Shown here piece after piece: positions 28,662 through 38,878 of a stretch of 64,000 nt of DNA (its first letter is position 1; the number at the start of each line of letters is the position of its first letter). The notes below the pieces were generated by a model. That model was not told the DNA's origin, did no database searches, and was given only the letters and a program-made list of their open reading frames with translations. The translations under genes were made by a program, and so were the position numbers. The DNA comes from Pannonibacter sp. XCT-53. Its GTDB lineage: Bacteria > Pseudomonadota > Alphaproteobacteria > Rhizobiales > Stappiaceae. The stretch lies in the NCBI RefSeq assembly GCF_009915765.1, contig NZ_JAABLQ010000001.1, forward strand, positions 1,364,001 through 1,428,000. Reading direction: 5' to 3'.

Positions 28662-31628
28662 TCAGGTGCCGTTGCGGCGGACGAAGCAGTCGCCACCGGC
28701 CGCCTTCAGGCTTTCACAGAAAGACACGGCCTGATCCCGCGAGCCCGCCGGGATGCTGACGCGGTAGAACGTGCCGCGGCTGTCCAGCGTGGCCTGTTCG
28801 ATGAGCGGCGCCTGCCCGCCGAGCACCGAGGGGAACTTGCGCTGCAGGGCCGCGTAGGCCGACTGGGCCTGTTCCTGGGTGCGCTGCGAGGTCACCTGGA
28901 CCGAGAAGCCACCCGGAACCGCGGCGGCGGCTGCCGGTGCGGCCGCAGACGGCTGAGCGGGCTGAGCCGCCTGGGGCTGCGTCAGGTTCAGCGGTCCCGC
29001 GCCCTGCGCCGGGGCAGGCTGGGGTGGGGCAGGCTGGGGTGCAGCCGGCTGGGGGACGGCCAACTGGGGCGCGGCCGGAACGGGTGCGGGCACCTGCGGC
29101 TGCACGGCAGCCGGAGCGGCGGCCTGCGGCTGGAGCGCTGCGACCTGCGGCCCGGCCCCGCCCGGCTTGGGCCGCGGCAGACCGGACACGGTCGGAGCAT
29201 TGGCAGCGGCGGCGGCGGCAGCAGCGGCAGCGGCCGGATCGGTCGCCGGGGCCGTGCCGGCGCTGACAATCGCCGGGACGCCCGGCACGGGCTGGGCCGG
29301 GGACGGCGAGAGGAGCGCCGGATCGGTGACGGCCGGCGCGCCGGGGACGGCGGCAGCGGGCTGCGTGGCCGCAGCCGGGTCCGGCCGCGCGGTGTTGACC
29401 ACGCGCACGCCGGGCTGGCTGCCGCTTTCGGCCTCGCCGGAAATGATGGTGCCGTCGGGCCGCACGACGAGCGTGCGCACCCGCTTCGGACCCGTGGCCG
29501 GAGCGGCTTCGGCTCCGGCGGTCTCGACCGGGGCCGGCGGGAGCTGGGCCGGGGCCGGATTTTCCGGCACGACCAGACGCTCCTCGTTGCCGACCCGGTC
29601 ATAGATGAGCTTGGCCGGCTGGCTGCTCTCGACCGTGGCCTGGTCGTCGGAGGGGAAGGTCTTGAGCGGGCCCTCGAGCCCCGCCACCACCGGCGGCTGG
29701 CCCGACGGCACGGAGGACGCGCCGAAATCGGTCACGGCGAAGACGGCCCCGCCGAGACCGGCCAGACCAAGGACGGCGGCAGCGATGTAGAGGCTCTTGC
29801 GCGACTGCTTCTGGCGCGGCGCGGCCGCCGTCTCCAGGGCAGGATGGGGCGGCAGGACGCCTGCCCCGCCCAGGGTCGGATCGCTCTCCTGCATGGCGCG
29901 GGCCACGGCGTCCAGGTCATAGCCTCCCGGGGGCGGCGGTGCCTCGTCGTCGTCATAGAGCACGTCATTGAACGGCAGCTCGGCCGTCTTGTTGCGCTTC
30001 TGCGAGAAGGCGGTCGAGAACTCGTCCTCGAGGAAATCGTCGTCGGCCGGCCCTTCCTCACGCGGCAGGGCGTTGAGCGCGTCCGGCCAGGCCATGTCGT
30101 CGATGTCGGCCGACGGGGCCGGCTCGGGGCGACGGGGCTCGGGCTTGCGCGACAGGCGCTCGTCCTCGAACAGGGAGCCGACCAGATCGTCGAGCTCGGC
30201 AAAGTTGGCGGACGCCTCGCGGGCGCTGCGCACCTTGGCATCGGGCGCGAGCGCCGGCCAGGCCGCCGCATCCGGCACGAAGGGCGGCGGCGGTACGGCG
30301 GCAGCCCTGGCAGGCTGCGCCTGCGAGGCGGCACGCTGCGACGTCTCGTAATCACGCTGCGGCGACAGGCTGCGGAACTCGTCCTGCGGCACGGACCCGA
30401 GCACCGGCTCCTTGCGCGCCTGGAAGGCACCGATCAGTTCGTCCTCAAGGCCGGCGACGAGATCCTGCTCGAGCGCGGACCCCTTGTCGGCCTCTACGGG
30501 ATCAAGGGTCGGGCGCAGCGACAAACCACCCGCCTGGCTACCCGCCTCGGAAAAACGGTCCTGCGCGGGCCGCCCGGCCGAGAGCCGACCCGTTCCGGCG
30601 TCCTCGATGTCGCTCGGGAAACGGTCCCGGGCGCTGCCGCGCACGAGCGGCTGATAGGGCTCGGCCGGTGCGGCCGGCTCGCGCCCGATGCCACGGTCCT
30701 GACCGCGCAGCTCGACCCGCCCGGGATCCTGGAGCTGGCCCGGGGTGCGCCCCGGCACGGCCGCCGGATCCTTCGCGCCATAGGCATAGGGCTCGCGCTC
30801 CGGCTCCATGTCGAAGTCGTCGAGCGTGTCGGCATCCAGCGTGGTGCCATCGCTGACATCGACCTCTTCCCAGCCGGTGTCATCCTGGAAGGCACCGGCA
30901 TCGCCACCCTGCAGATCGGCGGCGAAGCGATCGAAATCGAGGTCGATCTCCCCCGGACGCGCGGCGGGCGCGGCGGGCGCGGCTGCGGGCTGGGACCGGG
31001 TGGCGCGCAGGGGCTCGGCCGCCAGCGGCTGCGGCGCGGCGCGATAGGGTTCGACGGGATCGGGCCCGGACGGATAGCGATAGGGGTCGGAGGCGGCCAG
31101 CGTGCTGTCCTCCGCCACGTCCTCGTCGCGGTCGTAGGCTGCCGGCGCGCTGCGGCCGACGCCGGCGCGCGGGTCCGGTCGGCCTGCCTCGGCCGGGGCC
31201 GGCTTCGGCAGATCGAAATCGAAGTCGAAGGCCGGCTCGTTGGGCGAACCGCCGATCACGGGCGTGTAGGCCGGCATCGGATCGCGCTGGAGATCCCGCT
31301 GGGGATCGCGGCCAACGTCGCGTGCGGCAAGCGGGTCGGCGCGGCTGGCCAGCGGCGGGGGGGCCAGCGGCGGGGGAGCGAGCGGATCGCCGCCCGGCCC
31401 CTTGAGCAGGTCCTCGTCTTCCAGACCGGCGAAATAGTCGGAGGCCTCGACGCGCCCCGGCTGCCCGGACTGGAGTGACGACTGGGGGGCGGACTGGCGG
31501 TTGCGGTTGACGATCCGGGCCAGCTCGACCAGCGGATCCTCGGCGCCCTGCGCATCTCCCCGCTCCCGGCCTGACGGATCAGCCGGACGAAGGGACTCGG
31601 AACGGGGATAATCAGAGCGTTGCGACAT
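28662..31628 (-). CDS. SPOR domain-containing membrane protein
   Basis: A 988-residue protein. A long, acidic, low-complexity cytoplasmic region covers about 600 residues. One membrane helix follows (RKSLYIAAAVLGLAGLGG, about residues 606-628), then a Pro/Ala/Gln-rich periplasmic linker and a C-terminal SPOR domain (about 905-988, with GGFSVQVTSQRTQEQAQSAY and a final SLKAAGGDCFVRRNGT). SPOR domains bind denuded glycan strands at the division site. It lies between argS and nagZ, the usual alphaproteobacterial position. Start ATG 31628; a GTG at 31646 is less likely. Confidence 0.9.
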   Translation of the reverse strand: MSQRSDYPRSESLRPADPSGRERGDAQGAEDPLVELARIVNRNRQSAPQSSLQSGQPGRVEASDYFAGLEDEDLLKGPGGDPLAPPPLAPPPLASRADPLAARDVGRDPQRDLQRDPMPAYTPVIGGSPNEPAFDFDFDLPKPAPAEAGRPDPRAGVGRSAPAAYDRDEDVAEDSTLAASDPYRYPSGPDPVEPYRAAPQPLAAEPLRATRSQPAAAPAAPAARPGEIDLDFDRFAADLQGGDAGAFQDDTGWEEVDVSDGTTLDADTLDDFDMEPEREPYAYGAKDPAAVPGRTPGQLQDPGRVELRGQDRGIGREPAAPAEPYQPLVRGSARDRFPSDIEDAGTGRLSAGRPAQDRFSEAGSQAGGLSLRPTLDPVEADKGSALEQDLVAGLEDELIGAFQARKEPVLGSVPQDEFRSLSPQRDYETSQRAASQAQPARAAAVPPPPFVPDAAAWPALAPDAKVRSAREASANFAELDDLVGSLFEDERLSRKPEPRRPEPAPSADIDDMAWPDALNALPREEGPADDDFLEDEFSTAFSQKRNKTAELPFNDVLYDDDEAPPPPGGYDLDAVARAMQESDPTLGGAGVLPPHPALETAAAPRQKQSRKSLYIAAAVLGLAGLGGAVFAVTDFGASSVPSGQPPVVAGLEGPLKTFPSDDQATVESSQPAKLIYDRVGNEERLVVPENPAPAQLPPAPVETAGAEAAPATGPKRVRTLVVRPDGTIISGEAESGSQPGVRVVNTARPDPAAATQPAAAVPGAPAVTDPALLSPSPAQPVPGVPAIVSAGTAPATDPAAAAAAAAAAANAPTVSGLPRPKPGGAGPQVAALQPQAAAPAAVQPQVPAPVPAAPQLAVPQPAAPQPAPPQPAPAQGAGPLNLTQPQAAQPAQPSAAAPAAAAAVPGGFSVQVTSQRTQEQAQSAYAALQRKFPSVLGGQAPLIEQATLDSRGTFYRVSIPAGSRDQAVSFCESLKAAGGDCFVRRNGT

Positions 31629-31697
31629 ATGTGTCCAGTGTTCCACCCAAGGCCCGTCCGGATGCCTCTGGCCCCCGGACGGAACAACTCTCCCGCT

Positions 31698-33464
31698 TCA
31701 GCGCATTTCCCGGGGCGCGTCCACGCCGAGGAGAGTCAAGCCGGAAGCAAGTACCAAAGAGACTGCCCGTACAAGGGCAAGTCGCGCTAGCGTCAACTGT
31801 GAATTTTCAGGGTTAATAAAGCGTAATTGCGGCATTTCCTTGCCGCGGTTCCAGTGCGCATGCAGCGAGCTGGCCAGTTCGTGCAGGAAAAACGCCACGC
31901 GATGGGGCTCATGCGCCTCCGCAGCCGCGGCAACGACCTTGGGCCACTCCGCCATCTTGGCGATGAGTTCCAGCTCGCCAGAATCAGTCAGGCCCGACAG
32001 ATCGGTCGCCGCCAGGACAGAATCACCCAGGTCAACTCCGGGCAGTTCCTCACCGGCCTGGCGCAGCACCGAGCAGCAGCGGGCATGGCCATACTGCACG
32101 TAAAAGACCGGGTTGTCCTTGGACTGCTCGGTGACCTTCTGGAAGTCGAAGTCGAGCGGCGCCTCGTTCTTGCGGAACAGCATCATGAAGCGGACCGGGT
32201 CGCGGCCGACTTCCTCCACCACGTCGCGCAGGGTGACGAAATCGCCCGCGCGCTTGGACATGCGCACCGGCTCGCCGGCGCGGAACAGCTTCACCAGCTG
32301 GCAGAGGCGGACAATGACCCGCGACTCGCCGCCGGAGACGGCCTTGCCCACCGCTTCCAGACGCTTGACGTAGCCGCCGTGGTCGGCGCCCAGCACATAG
32401 ACCATTTCCTTGAAGCCGCGCTCGTACTTCGACAGGAAGTAGGCCACGTCGGCGGCAAAGTAGGTGTAGCTGCCGTCCGACTTCTTCAGCGGCCGGTCAA
32501 TGTCGTCGCCATAGTCGGTAGCCCGGAACAGGGTCTGCTCGCGGTCCTCCCAGTCTTCCGGCAGCTCGCCCTTCGGCGGCGGCAGCGTGCCCTCGTAGAC
32601 GAGGCCGCGCGCGCGCAGCTTGTCGAGCATGCGGTCGATCTCCGACGTGCCGCCGGCGCCCCGGTCATGCAGCGTGCGTTCGGAGAAGAACACCTCGTGG
32701 CGGACGTTGAGAAGCTCCAGATCCGCGCGGATCAGCGCCATCATCGCGTCGATCGTCTCGGACTTGACGACCGGCATCCAGCCGGCCTCGTCCATGGCCA
32801 GAAGCGCGTTGCCGTGGTTGGCAGCCAGCGCCGCCCCGACGGGCTTGAGGTAGTCGCCCGGATAGAGGCCGGCCGGGATCTCGCCGATGTCCTCGCCGAG
32901 CGCCTCGCGGTAGCGCAGGAAGGCGCTGCGGGCGAGCGTGTCGATCTGCGACCCGGCGTCGTTGATGTAGTATTCGCGGGTCACGTCGTAGCCTGCGAAG
33001 GCGAGCAGGTTGGCCAGCGCATCGCCGAAGACGGCGCCACGGGTATGGCCGACGTGCATCGGGCCCGTCGGGTTGGCCGAGACATACTCGACGTTGACCC
33101 GGGCCCCTGCCCCGAGCGTGGCGCGGCCGAAGCCGATGCCGTCGGCGACGACCGAAGCCAGGACCCGGTGCCAGGCACCATGGGCAAGGCGCATGTTGAT
33201 GAAGCCCGGACCGGCGACCGTCACCTCGGTGACATCGGGATCGCGGCGCAGCGCCCCGGCGATGAGATCGGCCAGGTCGCGCGGCTTGAGGCCGAGCGGC
33301 TTGGACAGCACCATGGCGGCATTGGTGGCCAGATCGCCATGGGCGGGATCGCGCGGGCTTTCCACCGTGACGCGGGCGAGATCCTCCGCCGAGGGGGCGG
33401 AGGCAAGGTCGAGGCCGGCGACGGCGGCCTGCACACGGGTGGTGAATTCGGCAAAGATGTTCAT
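31698..33464 (-). CDS. argS: arginyl-tRNA synthetase
   Basis: A 588-residue class I synthetase. The HIGH motif appears as PMHVGHTRG (in [14 protein letters not shown]) and the KMSKS loop as RMSKRAG. An N-terminal Add1-type domain and a C-terminal DALR anticodon-binding domain are present by length and by the ending [12 protein letters not shown]. It lies downstream of dgt and upstream of the SPOR gene. Confidence 0.97.
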   Translation of the reverse strand: MNIFAEFTTRVQAAVAGLDLASAPSAEDLARVTVESPRDPAHGDLATNAAMVLSKPLGLKPRDLADLIAGALRRDPDVTEVTVAGPGFINMRLAHGAWHRVLASVVADGIGFGRATLGAGARVNVEYVSANPTGPMHVGHTRGAVFGDALANLLAFAGYDVTREYYINDAGSQIDTLARSAFLRYREALGEDIGEIPAGLYPGDYLKPVGAALAANHGNALLAMDEAGWMPVVKSETIDAMMALIRADLELLNVRHEVFFSERTLHDRGAGGTSEIDRMLDKLRARGLVYEGTLPPPKGELPEDWEDREQTLFRATDYGDDIDRPLKKSDGSYTYFAADVAYFLSKYERGFKEMVYVLGADHGGYVKRLEAVGKAVSGGESRVIVRLCQLVKLFRAGEPVRMSKRAGDFVTLRDVVEEVGRDPVRFMMLFRKNEAPLDFDFQKVTEQSKDNPVFYVQYGHARCCSVLRQAGEELPGVDLGDSVLAATDLSGLTDSGELELIAKMAEWPKVVAAAAEAHEPHRVAFFLHELASSLHAHWNRGKEMPQLRFINPENSQLTLARLALVRAVSLVLASGLTLLGVDAPREMR

Positions 33465-33535
33465 GGATCGGCCAGTCTGGCTGGAGTGTTCGTCGGTCTG
33501 CCCGGCGCCTGTCCGGACAGAGGGGTGCGCGGGGC

Positions 33536-34756
33536 CTAGCCCAATTCCGGGGTGTCGTCAAACAGACGGCGGTGTTCCTCGATGGCGTAACGGTCGGTCA
33601 TGCCGGCAATGAAGTCGCAGACCCGGCGGGCCCGGTCCGCGCCGCTGAGCCGCTCCATCCCTTGCGCCCACTCGCGGGGCATGTCCTCGGGCTGCTGCAT
33701 GTAGTGCCCGAACAGCTCCCGAACGATGCGCGCCACCAGCTTGCGCACGGCCAGCACGTCCGGATGGCGGTACATGCGGGCAAACAGGAATTTCTTCACC
33801 TGACGTTCCGCGTCGGCCATGGCGGCGGAGAAGCCGACCACACACTGGCCGGCGGCGCGGATGTCGTCGGCGCCCTGCGGCTTAAGCGCCTCCAGCCGGC
33901 GCATGCCTTCCCGGATGACATCCTCGACCATGCGGGTGATCTGGCGGCGAACGATCTCGTGAATGCGACGCTGCTCCTCCAGTCCCGGATAGCGGCTGTC
34001 GACCTCCTCGAGGATGCCGGCGAGGAAGGGCACCTCGGCGATGTCCTCGACCTTGAACAGGCGGGCGCGCAGCCCGTCGTCGAGGTCATGCGCGTCATAG
34101 GCAATGTCGTCGGCGATCGCTGCCGCCTGGGCTTCCGCGCTTGGCCAGGTGCCGAGCAGGAGATCCTGCTTCTGGGCATAGGTGCGGATGGCAAAGGGCA
34201 ATTCGCTGTCCCTGAACTTGCCGAGCGGCGCGCCGGTGGCATCGACAAGGGGGCCATTGTGCTTGACCAGCCCCTCCAGCGTTTCCCAGGCAAGGTTCAG
34301 CCCGTCGAACTCGGCATAGCGGTGCTCGAGCGCGGTCACGACGCGCAGGGACTGGGCGTTGTGATCGAAGCCGCCGAAGGGGGCCATGCATTCGTGCATG
34401 ACATCCTCGCCCTCGTGGCCGAAGGGCGTGTGGCCGAGATCATGGGCAAGCGCCAGACATTCCGCGAGATCCTCGTCCAGCCGCAGCGCGCGGGCGAGCG
34501 AGCGGGCGATCTGGGAGACCTCGATGGTGTGGGTCAGGCGCGTGCGGAAGTGATCGCCCTCGTGATAGACAAAGACTTGGGTCTTGTGCTTGAGGCGGCG
34601 GAAGGCGGTCGAATGGATGATGCGGTCGCGGTCGCGCTGGAACGGCGTCCGCGTCGGGCTGTCGGGTTCGGGATGCAGGCGGCCCCTGCTCCTGCCCGGA
34701 TCCTGGGCGTAGACCGCCCGCTCCTGTGCGCCATAGCCCAAGGTCGCCATGGTCAT
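33536..34756 (-). CDS. dgt: deoxyguanosinetriphosphate triphosphohydrolase-like protein
   Basis: A 406-residue HD-domain phosphohydrolase that removes triphosphate from dNTPs. The N-terminal [22 protein letters not shown] and the metal-binding [17 protein letters not shown] are the family hallmarks. It is the shorter alphaproteobacterial type rather than the 505-residue E. coli Dgt. It is divergent from erpA across 213 bases and upstream of argS. Confidence 0.95.
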   Translation of the reverse strand: MTMATLGYGAQERAVYAQDPGRSRGRLHPEPDSPTRTPFQRDRDRIIHSTAFRRLKHKTQVFVYHEGDHFRTRLTHTIEVSQIARSLARALRLDEDLAECLALAHDLGHTPFGHEGEDVMHECMAPFGGFDHNAQSLRVVTALEHRYAEFDGLNLAWETLEGLVKHNGPLVDATGAPLGKFRDSELPFAIRTYAQKQDLLLGTWPSAEAQAAAIADDIAYDAHDLDDGLRARLFKVEDIAEVPFLAGILEEVDSRYPGLEEQRRIHEIVRRQITRMVEDVIREGMRRLEALKPQGADDIRAAGQCVVGFSAAMADAERQVKKFLFARMYRHPDVLAVRKLVARIVRELFGHYMQQPEDMPREWAQGMERLSGADRARRVCDFIAGMTDRYAIEEHRRLFDDTPELG

Positions 34757-34796
34757 CTTCTGTCCGCTCCCTGGCTTCGCCCTGATGCCATAACAA

Positions 34797-34825
34797 TTGA
34801 CGCAAGGCCCAAGCGTACATACCTA
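34797..34825 (+). promoter_or_regulatory. candidate erpA promoter
   Basis: TTGACG (34797-34802), a 17-base spacer and TACCTA (34820-34825), in a locally AT-richer patch 145 bases upstream of the erpA start. Confidence 0.4.
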
Positions 34826-34969
34826 TTAAGGCCAGCGCGGCGCAACGGGGAAAGGCCGCCGGAGCCCCTCCGGCCAGGCAAGAATCGGCGATTTCCTGCG
34901 CCGACGGGCCGGCCGGTCCGTCCGGACGCCCCTTTCCCGCCAGGTGCCCGACAGTCAAGGAACAGGTCC

Positions 34970-35326
34970 ATGTCCGCAGCCACCGACGATTCGACCCTCG
35001 CCACGCCCGTGTCGCTGAGCCTGAAGGCCGCCCGGCGCGTCGCCAAGATCCTCTCCGGCGAAGCGCCGGGAGCGATGCTGCGTGTCAGCGTCGAGGGCGG
35101 CGGCTGCTCGGGCCTGCAGTACAAGTACGACATCGTGACCGAGCGCGAGCCCGACGATCTGGTGCTGCAGCGCGAGGGGGCGACCGTGCTGGTGGATGCC
35201 ATCTCCCTGCCCTATCTCGACGGCGCCGAGATCGACTTCGTCGACGACCTGATGGGGCAGTCGTTCCAGATCCGCAATCCGAATGCGGTGTCGGGCTGCG
35301 GCTGCGGCACCAGCTTCGCCATCTGA
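34970..35326 (+). CDS. erpA: iron-sulfur cluster insertion protein ErpA
   Basis: A 118-residue A-type carrier that passes Fe-S clusters to apoproteins. The three cluster-binding cysteines are visible in EGGGCSGLQY and SGCGCGTSF. AAGGA is 10 bases before the ATG. It is distinct from the second A-type protein of this window (SufA at 45542), which has its own suf context. Divergent from dgt. Confidence 0.93.
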   Translation: MSAATDDSTLATPVSLSLKAARRVAKILSGEAPGAMLRVSVEGGGCSGLQYKYDIVTEREPDDLVLQREGATVLVDAISLPYLDGAEIDFVDDLMGQSFQIRNPNAVSGCGCGTSFAI

Positions 35327-35556
35327 GGCGGGCGAGCGGAGAGCGCCGCGGCCCCTGACGCCGGCCGCGCTGGTCGCGCTGGTCGCGGAAGCCACGGGAC
35401 AGGCGCTCCGCAAGCATGCCCCGAACACGTGCCCCAAAAGCGTTTCAACGACGGGGGCCATGCTCTGGCCAGCGCCGGAGGGGCCTGCTAACAGGAGGTC
35501 CTGGCCACGGTCTGCGGACGGGGCGAGGCAGACAGCAGGAAGGACCGGCGGCGGAC

Positions 35557-36339
35557 ATGAAGATCGCGACCTGGAACATCAACGGCGTCAAGGCGCGGCT
35601 CGAGACGGCGCTCGCCTGGTTTGCCGAGGCCCGGCCCGACATCGCCTGCCTGCAGGAAATCAAGTCCGTGGACGAGGGCTTTCCGGCCGGAGCCTTCGAG
35701 GAGCTCGGCTATCATGTGGCCACCCACGGGCAGAAGGGCTTCAACGGCGTCGCCATCCTGTCGCGCCAGCCGCTGGAGGACATCCGCCGCGGGCTGCCGG
35801 GCGACGACAGCGACGAGCAGGCGCGCTACATCGAGGCAACCGTCTCGACGGCAACCGGGGCGCTGCGCATCGGCTGCCTCTACCTGCCGAACGGCAATCC
35901 GCTCGGCACCGAGAAGTTCCCCTACAAGCTCGCCTGGATGGACCGGCTCATTGCCCACGCCCGCAGCCAGCTGGAGCTGGAAATGCCGGTGCTGCTGCTG
36001 GGCGACTACAACGTCATTCCGGAACCGCGCGACGCCCGCACGCCGCAGGACTGGCTGGGTGATGCGCTGTTCCAGCCGGAAAGCCGTGCCCGGTTCCGCG
36101 CGCTCCTGAACCTCGGCTTCACCGAGGCCGTGCGGGCCACCAATGACCGCCCGGACACCTACACCTTCTGGGACTATCAGGCCGGCGCCTGGCAGCGGAA
36201 CAACGGCATCCGCATCGACCACATCCTTCTGTCGCCCCAGGCGGCGGACCTGCTGCGCGGCACCGGGATCGATGCCCATGTGCGCGGCTGGGACAAGCCG
36301 TCCGACCACGTGCCGGTCTGGGTGGACCTCGCCGCCTGA
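35557..36339 (+). CDS. xthA: exodeoxyribonuclease III
   Basis: A 260-residue AP endonuclease/3' exonuclease of base-excision repair. It starts with MKIATWNINGVKAR and has the metal-binding QEIKS, the catalytic LLGDYNVIP, RIDHILLS and the final SDHVPVWVDL. The start at 35557 is set by the invariant N-terminus; AGGAAGGA lies 10 bases upstream. About 230 bases separate it from erpA. Confidence 0.96.
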   Translation: MKIATWNINGVKARLETALAWFAEARPDIACLQEIKSVDEGFPAGAFEELGYHVATHGQKGFNGVAILSRQPLEDIRRGLPGDDSDEQARYIEATVSTATGALRIGCLYLPNGNPLGTEKFPYKLAWMDRLIAHARSQLELEMPVLLLGDYNVIPEPRDARTPQDWLGDALFQPESRARFRALLNLGFTEAVRATNDRPDTYTFWDYQAGAWQRNNGIRIDHILLSPQAADLLRGTGIDAHVRGWDKPSDHVPVWVDLAA

Positions 36340-36418
36340 CCGGACGTCCGGCCACGCCGGCGCTTTCCTTTCGCGGGCATCGTGTTAACCTTTGCCGGAA
36401 CGGGCGGAGGCGGCACAG

Positions 36419-36916
36419 ATGCGGGCTCGGCGGACGGCATGCGGACTGGGTGTGATTTTCGCCTTGCTGACGGGGACCCCGGCAGCAGCCTCGGACCCGG
36501 CCGGCCCACCCGGTTCGCTGCCCTTGGGCACGGTCTCCGGGCCCCCGGTCCCCCCCTTGCGCGCCGAGGACCCGCTTGCCCCGGAGGCGACCCGCAAGCC
36601 CTGCATCTGCCGCGCCCAGGGGCTTGACCACGAGGTGGGCAGCACGGTGTGCCTGCGCAGCGCCAAGGGACCGCGCCTCGCCCGCTGCGTCATGGTTCTC
36701 AACAACACGTCGTGGAAATTCAGCGACATGCCCTGCGCGCTGGCGATGGCTCCGGCACAGCCAGGCCCCCGACCCGGCACCGGTCTTGCGGCCGGATCCG
36801 GCACGGTTTCCGCCGTGTCGGCTTCAGGAGCGGCCGCGTCGGGCATTTCACCTGCGGAAGCATCCGGGGGCGGACGGGGCGCAGCGGCACCGGAGAGGCT
36901 CGCCGGACTGCCGTGA
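36419..36916 (+). CDS. secreted small Cys-containing protein, conserved hypothetical
   Basis: A 165-residue protein with a signal peptide (RRTACGLGVIFALLTGTPAAAS). The mature core CICRAQGLDHEVGSTVCLR plus CVMVLNNTSWKFSDMPC has four or more cysteines that could form disulfides; I recognise this core as conserved in Rhizobiales, without known function. The C-terminal third is Gly/Ala/Ser-rich and looks unstructured. GGAGG lies 8 bases before ATG 36419. Confidence 0.75.
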   Translation: MRARRTACGLGVIFALLTGTPAAASDPAGPPGSLPLGTVSGPPVPPLRAEDPLAPEATRKPCICRAQGLDHEVGSTVCLRSAKGPRLARCVMVLNNTSWKFSDMPCALAMAPAQPGPRPGTGLAAGSGTVSAVSASGAAASGISPAEASGGGRGAAAPERLAGLP

Positions 36917-37009
36917 GGCGCGCAGGCCGACGGGCGGGCCCGAGAGGACCGGCAGGCACGGCGGGGACTTCGAGATGACAAGGCGACGGCTGTGCCTGCG
37001 GACCAGGGG

Positions 37010-37030
37010 GCGCCGCACGGGAGGCGGCGC
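37010..37030. terminator. GC hairpin between convergent genes
   Basis: GCGCCGC, loop ACGGGAG, GCGGCGC between the secreted protein gene and exoR. No U-tract; a termination role is inferred from position. Confidence 0.4.
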
Positions 37031-37041
37031 GGCCGGCAGGC

Positions 37042-37881
37042 TCAGCGCAGCGGCAGATTGGTCGCGGCCGTGGCCGTCGCGGAGGCGCCGTTGCGGGCAA
37101 GCCATGCCTGCGCGTCGGCAGCCGCGGTCCGGCGGATGTTCTCGTCGGCGAGCGAGAAGTAGCGCTCCTGCAGGTCGACGATCCACTGCCCGTCCGGCTC
37201 CGTCGCCGCATGGGAGCGGGCGATGGTCAGCCACATGAGCCCGCGCTCGCGGTGATCATCGGAGGCGCCGAGATTGTACAGGGTCTCGCCGAGCAGGGCC
37301 TGGGCGCCGACATGGCCCTTGATGGCGGCCAGATTGAACCAGCGCACGGCGAGAAGATCGTTGTTCTCGCGGTAGAGGCGGCCGAGGGCGAACTGGGCTT
37401 CCGCGTCGCCGTAATAGGATGCGGCGTGGGTGAAGATCTGGCGGGCCCGGGCCGGGTTCGCCTTGATCGCGGAGTTCTTGATGCCGTTGAGATAGTAGTT
37501 GCCGAGCGCGACGAAGGCGCTGGCCACGAAAGGCGCCTGGGGCGACGAGGGGCTGTCCTCGCCATGCAGGCTGACGACCTGGCTGTAGTATTCAAAGGCC
37601 TTGACGTCGTCCTCGGTGACGCCATCGCCCTCGGCATACATGCGGCCCAGCTTCCAGGCGGCCATCGGCTGACCGTTCTCGGCGGCATACCGCAGGGAGT
37701 CGAGCGCGGCGAGCTTGTCGCCGGCGTAATACTTCTTGGCCCCCAGACGCAGCGCCTCGTTGGCCGTCATCTTCTCCGGGGTGATCTGCTCGTTGCGCGC
37801 CGGCGTGCCGTCAAAGGCAAGGGCCGGTGACAGCAGCGCCAGATGCAACCCCACGACAACAAGACACTGCACGCTGCGCAT
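37042..37881 (-). CDS. exoR: ExoR-like periplasmic Sel1-repeat regulator
   Basis: A 279-residue protein. A signal peptide (CLVVVGLHLALLSPALA) is followed by Sel1/TPR-like repeats such as MAAWKLGRMYAEGDGVTEDD, AEAQFALGRLYREN and VGAQALLGETLYNLG. Order and length fit Sinorhizobium ExoR, the periplasmic repressor of the ExoS(ChvG)/ChvI two-component system that controls exopolysaccharide and the switch to host-associated life. The ChvG/ChvI genes are not in this window. I chose ATG 37881, which starts the signal peptide; ATG 37911 is an alternative. Confidence 0.85.
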   Translation of the reverse strand: MRSVQCLVVVGLHLALLSPALAFDGTPARNEQITPEKMTANEALRLGAKKYYAGDKLAALDSLRYAAENGQPMAAWKLGRMYAEGDGVTEDDVKAFEYYSQVVSLHGEDSPSSPQAPFVASAFVALGNYYLNGIKNSAIKANPARARQIFTHAASYYGDAEAQFALGRLYRENNDLLAVRWFNLAAIKGHVGAQALLGETLYNLGASDDHRERGLMWLTIARSHAATEPDGQWIVDLQERYFSLADENIRRTAAADAQAWLARNGASATATAATNLPLR

Positions 37882-38878
37882 AGTGGCGAAACCTGCTTCC
37901 GGGCGGCGCATGGTCTGCAGCCAGCCCCTAGAGACATGCGCGGCAACCGAGACTGCCAGTGTCCGGGCGGCCGCGCGAAGGGAGCGGACGAACCCGGCGG
38001 GACCCGGGCGCTGTGCCCTCCCCTGACCGGAGCCGTCTGAATGTCTTGCAGTGTAGGCAACCTTTCCGGCGGCACTTTGACCGCGAGGGCCGGCATTGTG
38101 GCGAATCGGGGACGAAACCTCGACGAGGTCCTGACCGGTCATCTCGCTCGCACCCACGGATACGCGCACGCCATTTCCCCTTCAGCAGGCATCGCTGCGA
38201 TGCCCCCCAGATCCTGGTCCGGACCGGCCCGACGGGACTTGCATCCGCCTGCGGATGATCCCATCTGACGCCCTGTTCCGGAGCGGATGCCTTGGACCAA
38301 AGCCCCTCGACATCCCCCAGGTTACCAACTGCTCATCCCCAACGGGTGATGCCCAATCGTGGCCGAACAGCGGCAATTTTTGCCCAACACTCTTCTAGCG
38401 CAGCTGAAGCCGTCTGGCTGTTGCAGCCGCGCCACAACCGCGCGGCTTTGCTAGCCCGCGATCATGATGCAGACCGCGCAGGCGGCCAGGATTCCGGCAA
38501 AGAGAAGATCGATCCGCGCACGCATCGTGCGCAGGCTGAAGAACCGGCCCATCGGAGCCTCCCGGGATTGTCGTCTTGTTTCCCCCATCACCGGCTGCAC
38601 CGGCGATGGTTGCAGTCAATCACAGACACGTTGACATTCGGTTTCTGCAGCCGCTCGAAAGCCCGGCGTCACGGAAATCGCGGATAACTGCGGCGCGCGG
38701 ACTTTGTTCCAGGGCTGGAGACTGAGACAATTGACCGCGAATCGGCGGGGGCGCATAAGGACCCGCCCGGCCCCCGACGCGGCGGCCCTTCAGACTCGAT
38801 GACACGCTCCGGCCGCCGGCAGCGCCCCGACCTCAGGCGGGCGACGGCGGCGGACAGGACCACAGGCAAGCTGGATTG
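37882..38878. other. intergenic region between exoR and parE
   Basis: About 1 kb between divergent genes. It holds one possible 33-codon membrane-protein gene on the minus strand (38451-38552). A small perfect hairpin (CATCCGC CT GCGGATG, 38242-38257) lies on the exoR side. The stretch 38260-38420 is less GC-rich than its surroundings and may contain promoters. Otherwise I see nothing. Confidence 0.5.
38451..38552 (-). CDS. possible 33-residue membrane protein
   Basis: A short frame with a strong ribosome-binding site (GGGAGG, 6 bases before ATG 38552). It encodes a basic, partly polar N-terminus (MGRFFSLRTMRAR) and a single hydrophobic helix (IDLLFAGILAACAVCIMIAG), ending in TAG. Charge placement fits an inner-membrane span with the N-terminus in the cytoplasm. 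A GC hairpin (GCCGCGC...GCGCGGC) follows the stop codon. No family recognised. The good ribosome-binding site and clean topology support it; the short length counts against. Confidence 0.4.
   Translation of the reverse strand: MGRFFSLRTMRARIDLLFAGILAACAVCIMIAG

Noticed and set aside
28629..31478. 949-codon plus-strand open frame opposite the SPOR gene
   Set aside because: Composition is dominated by Gly and Arg with no domain; the minus strand encodes the SPOR protein with a membrane helix and SPOR domain.
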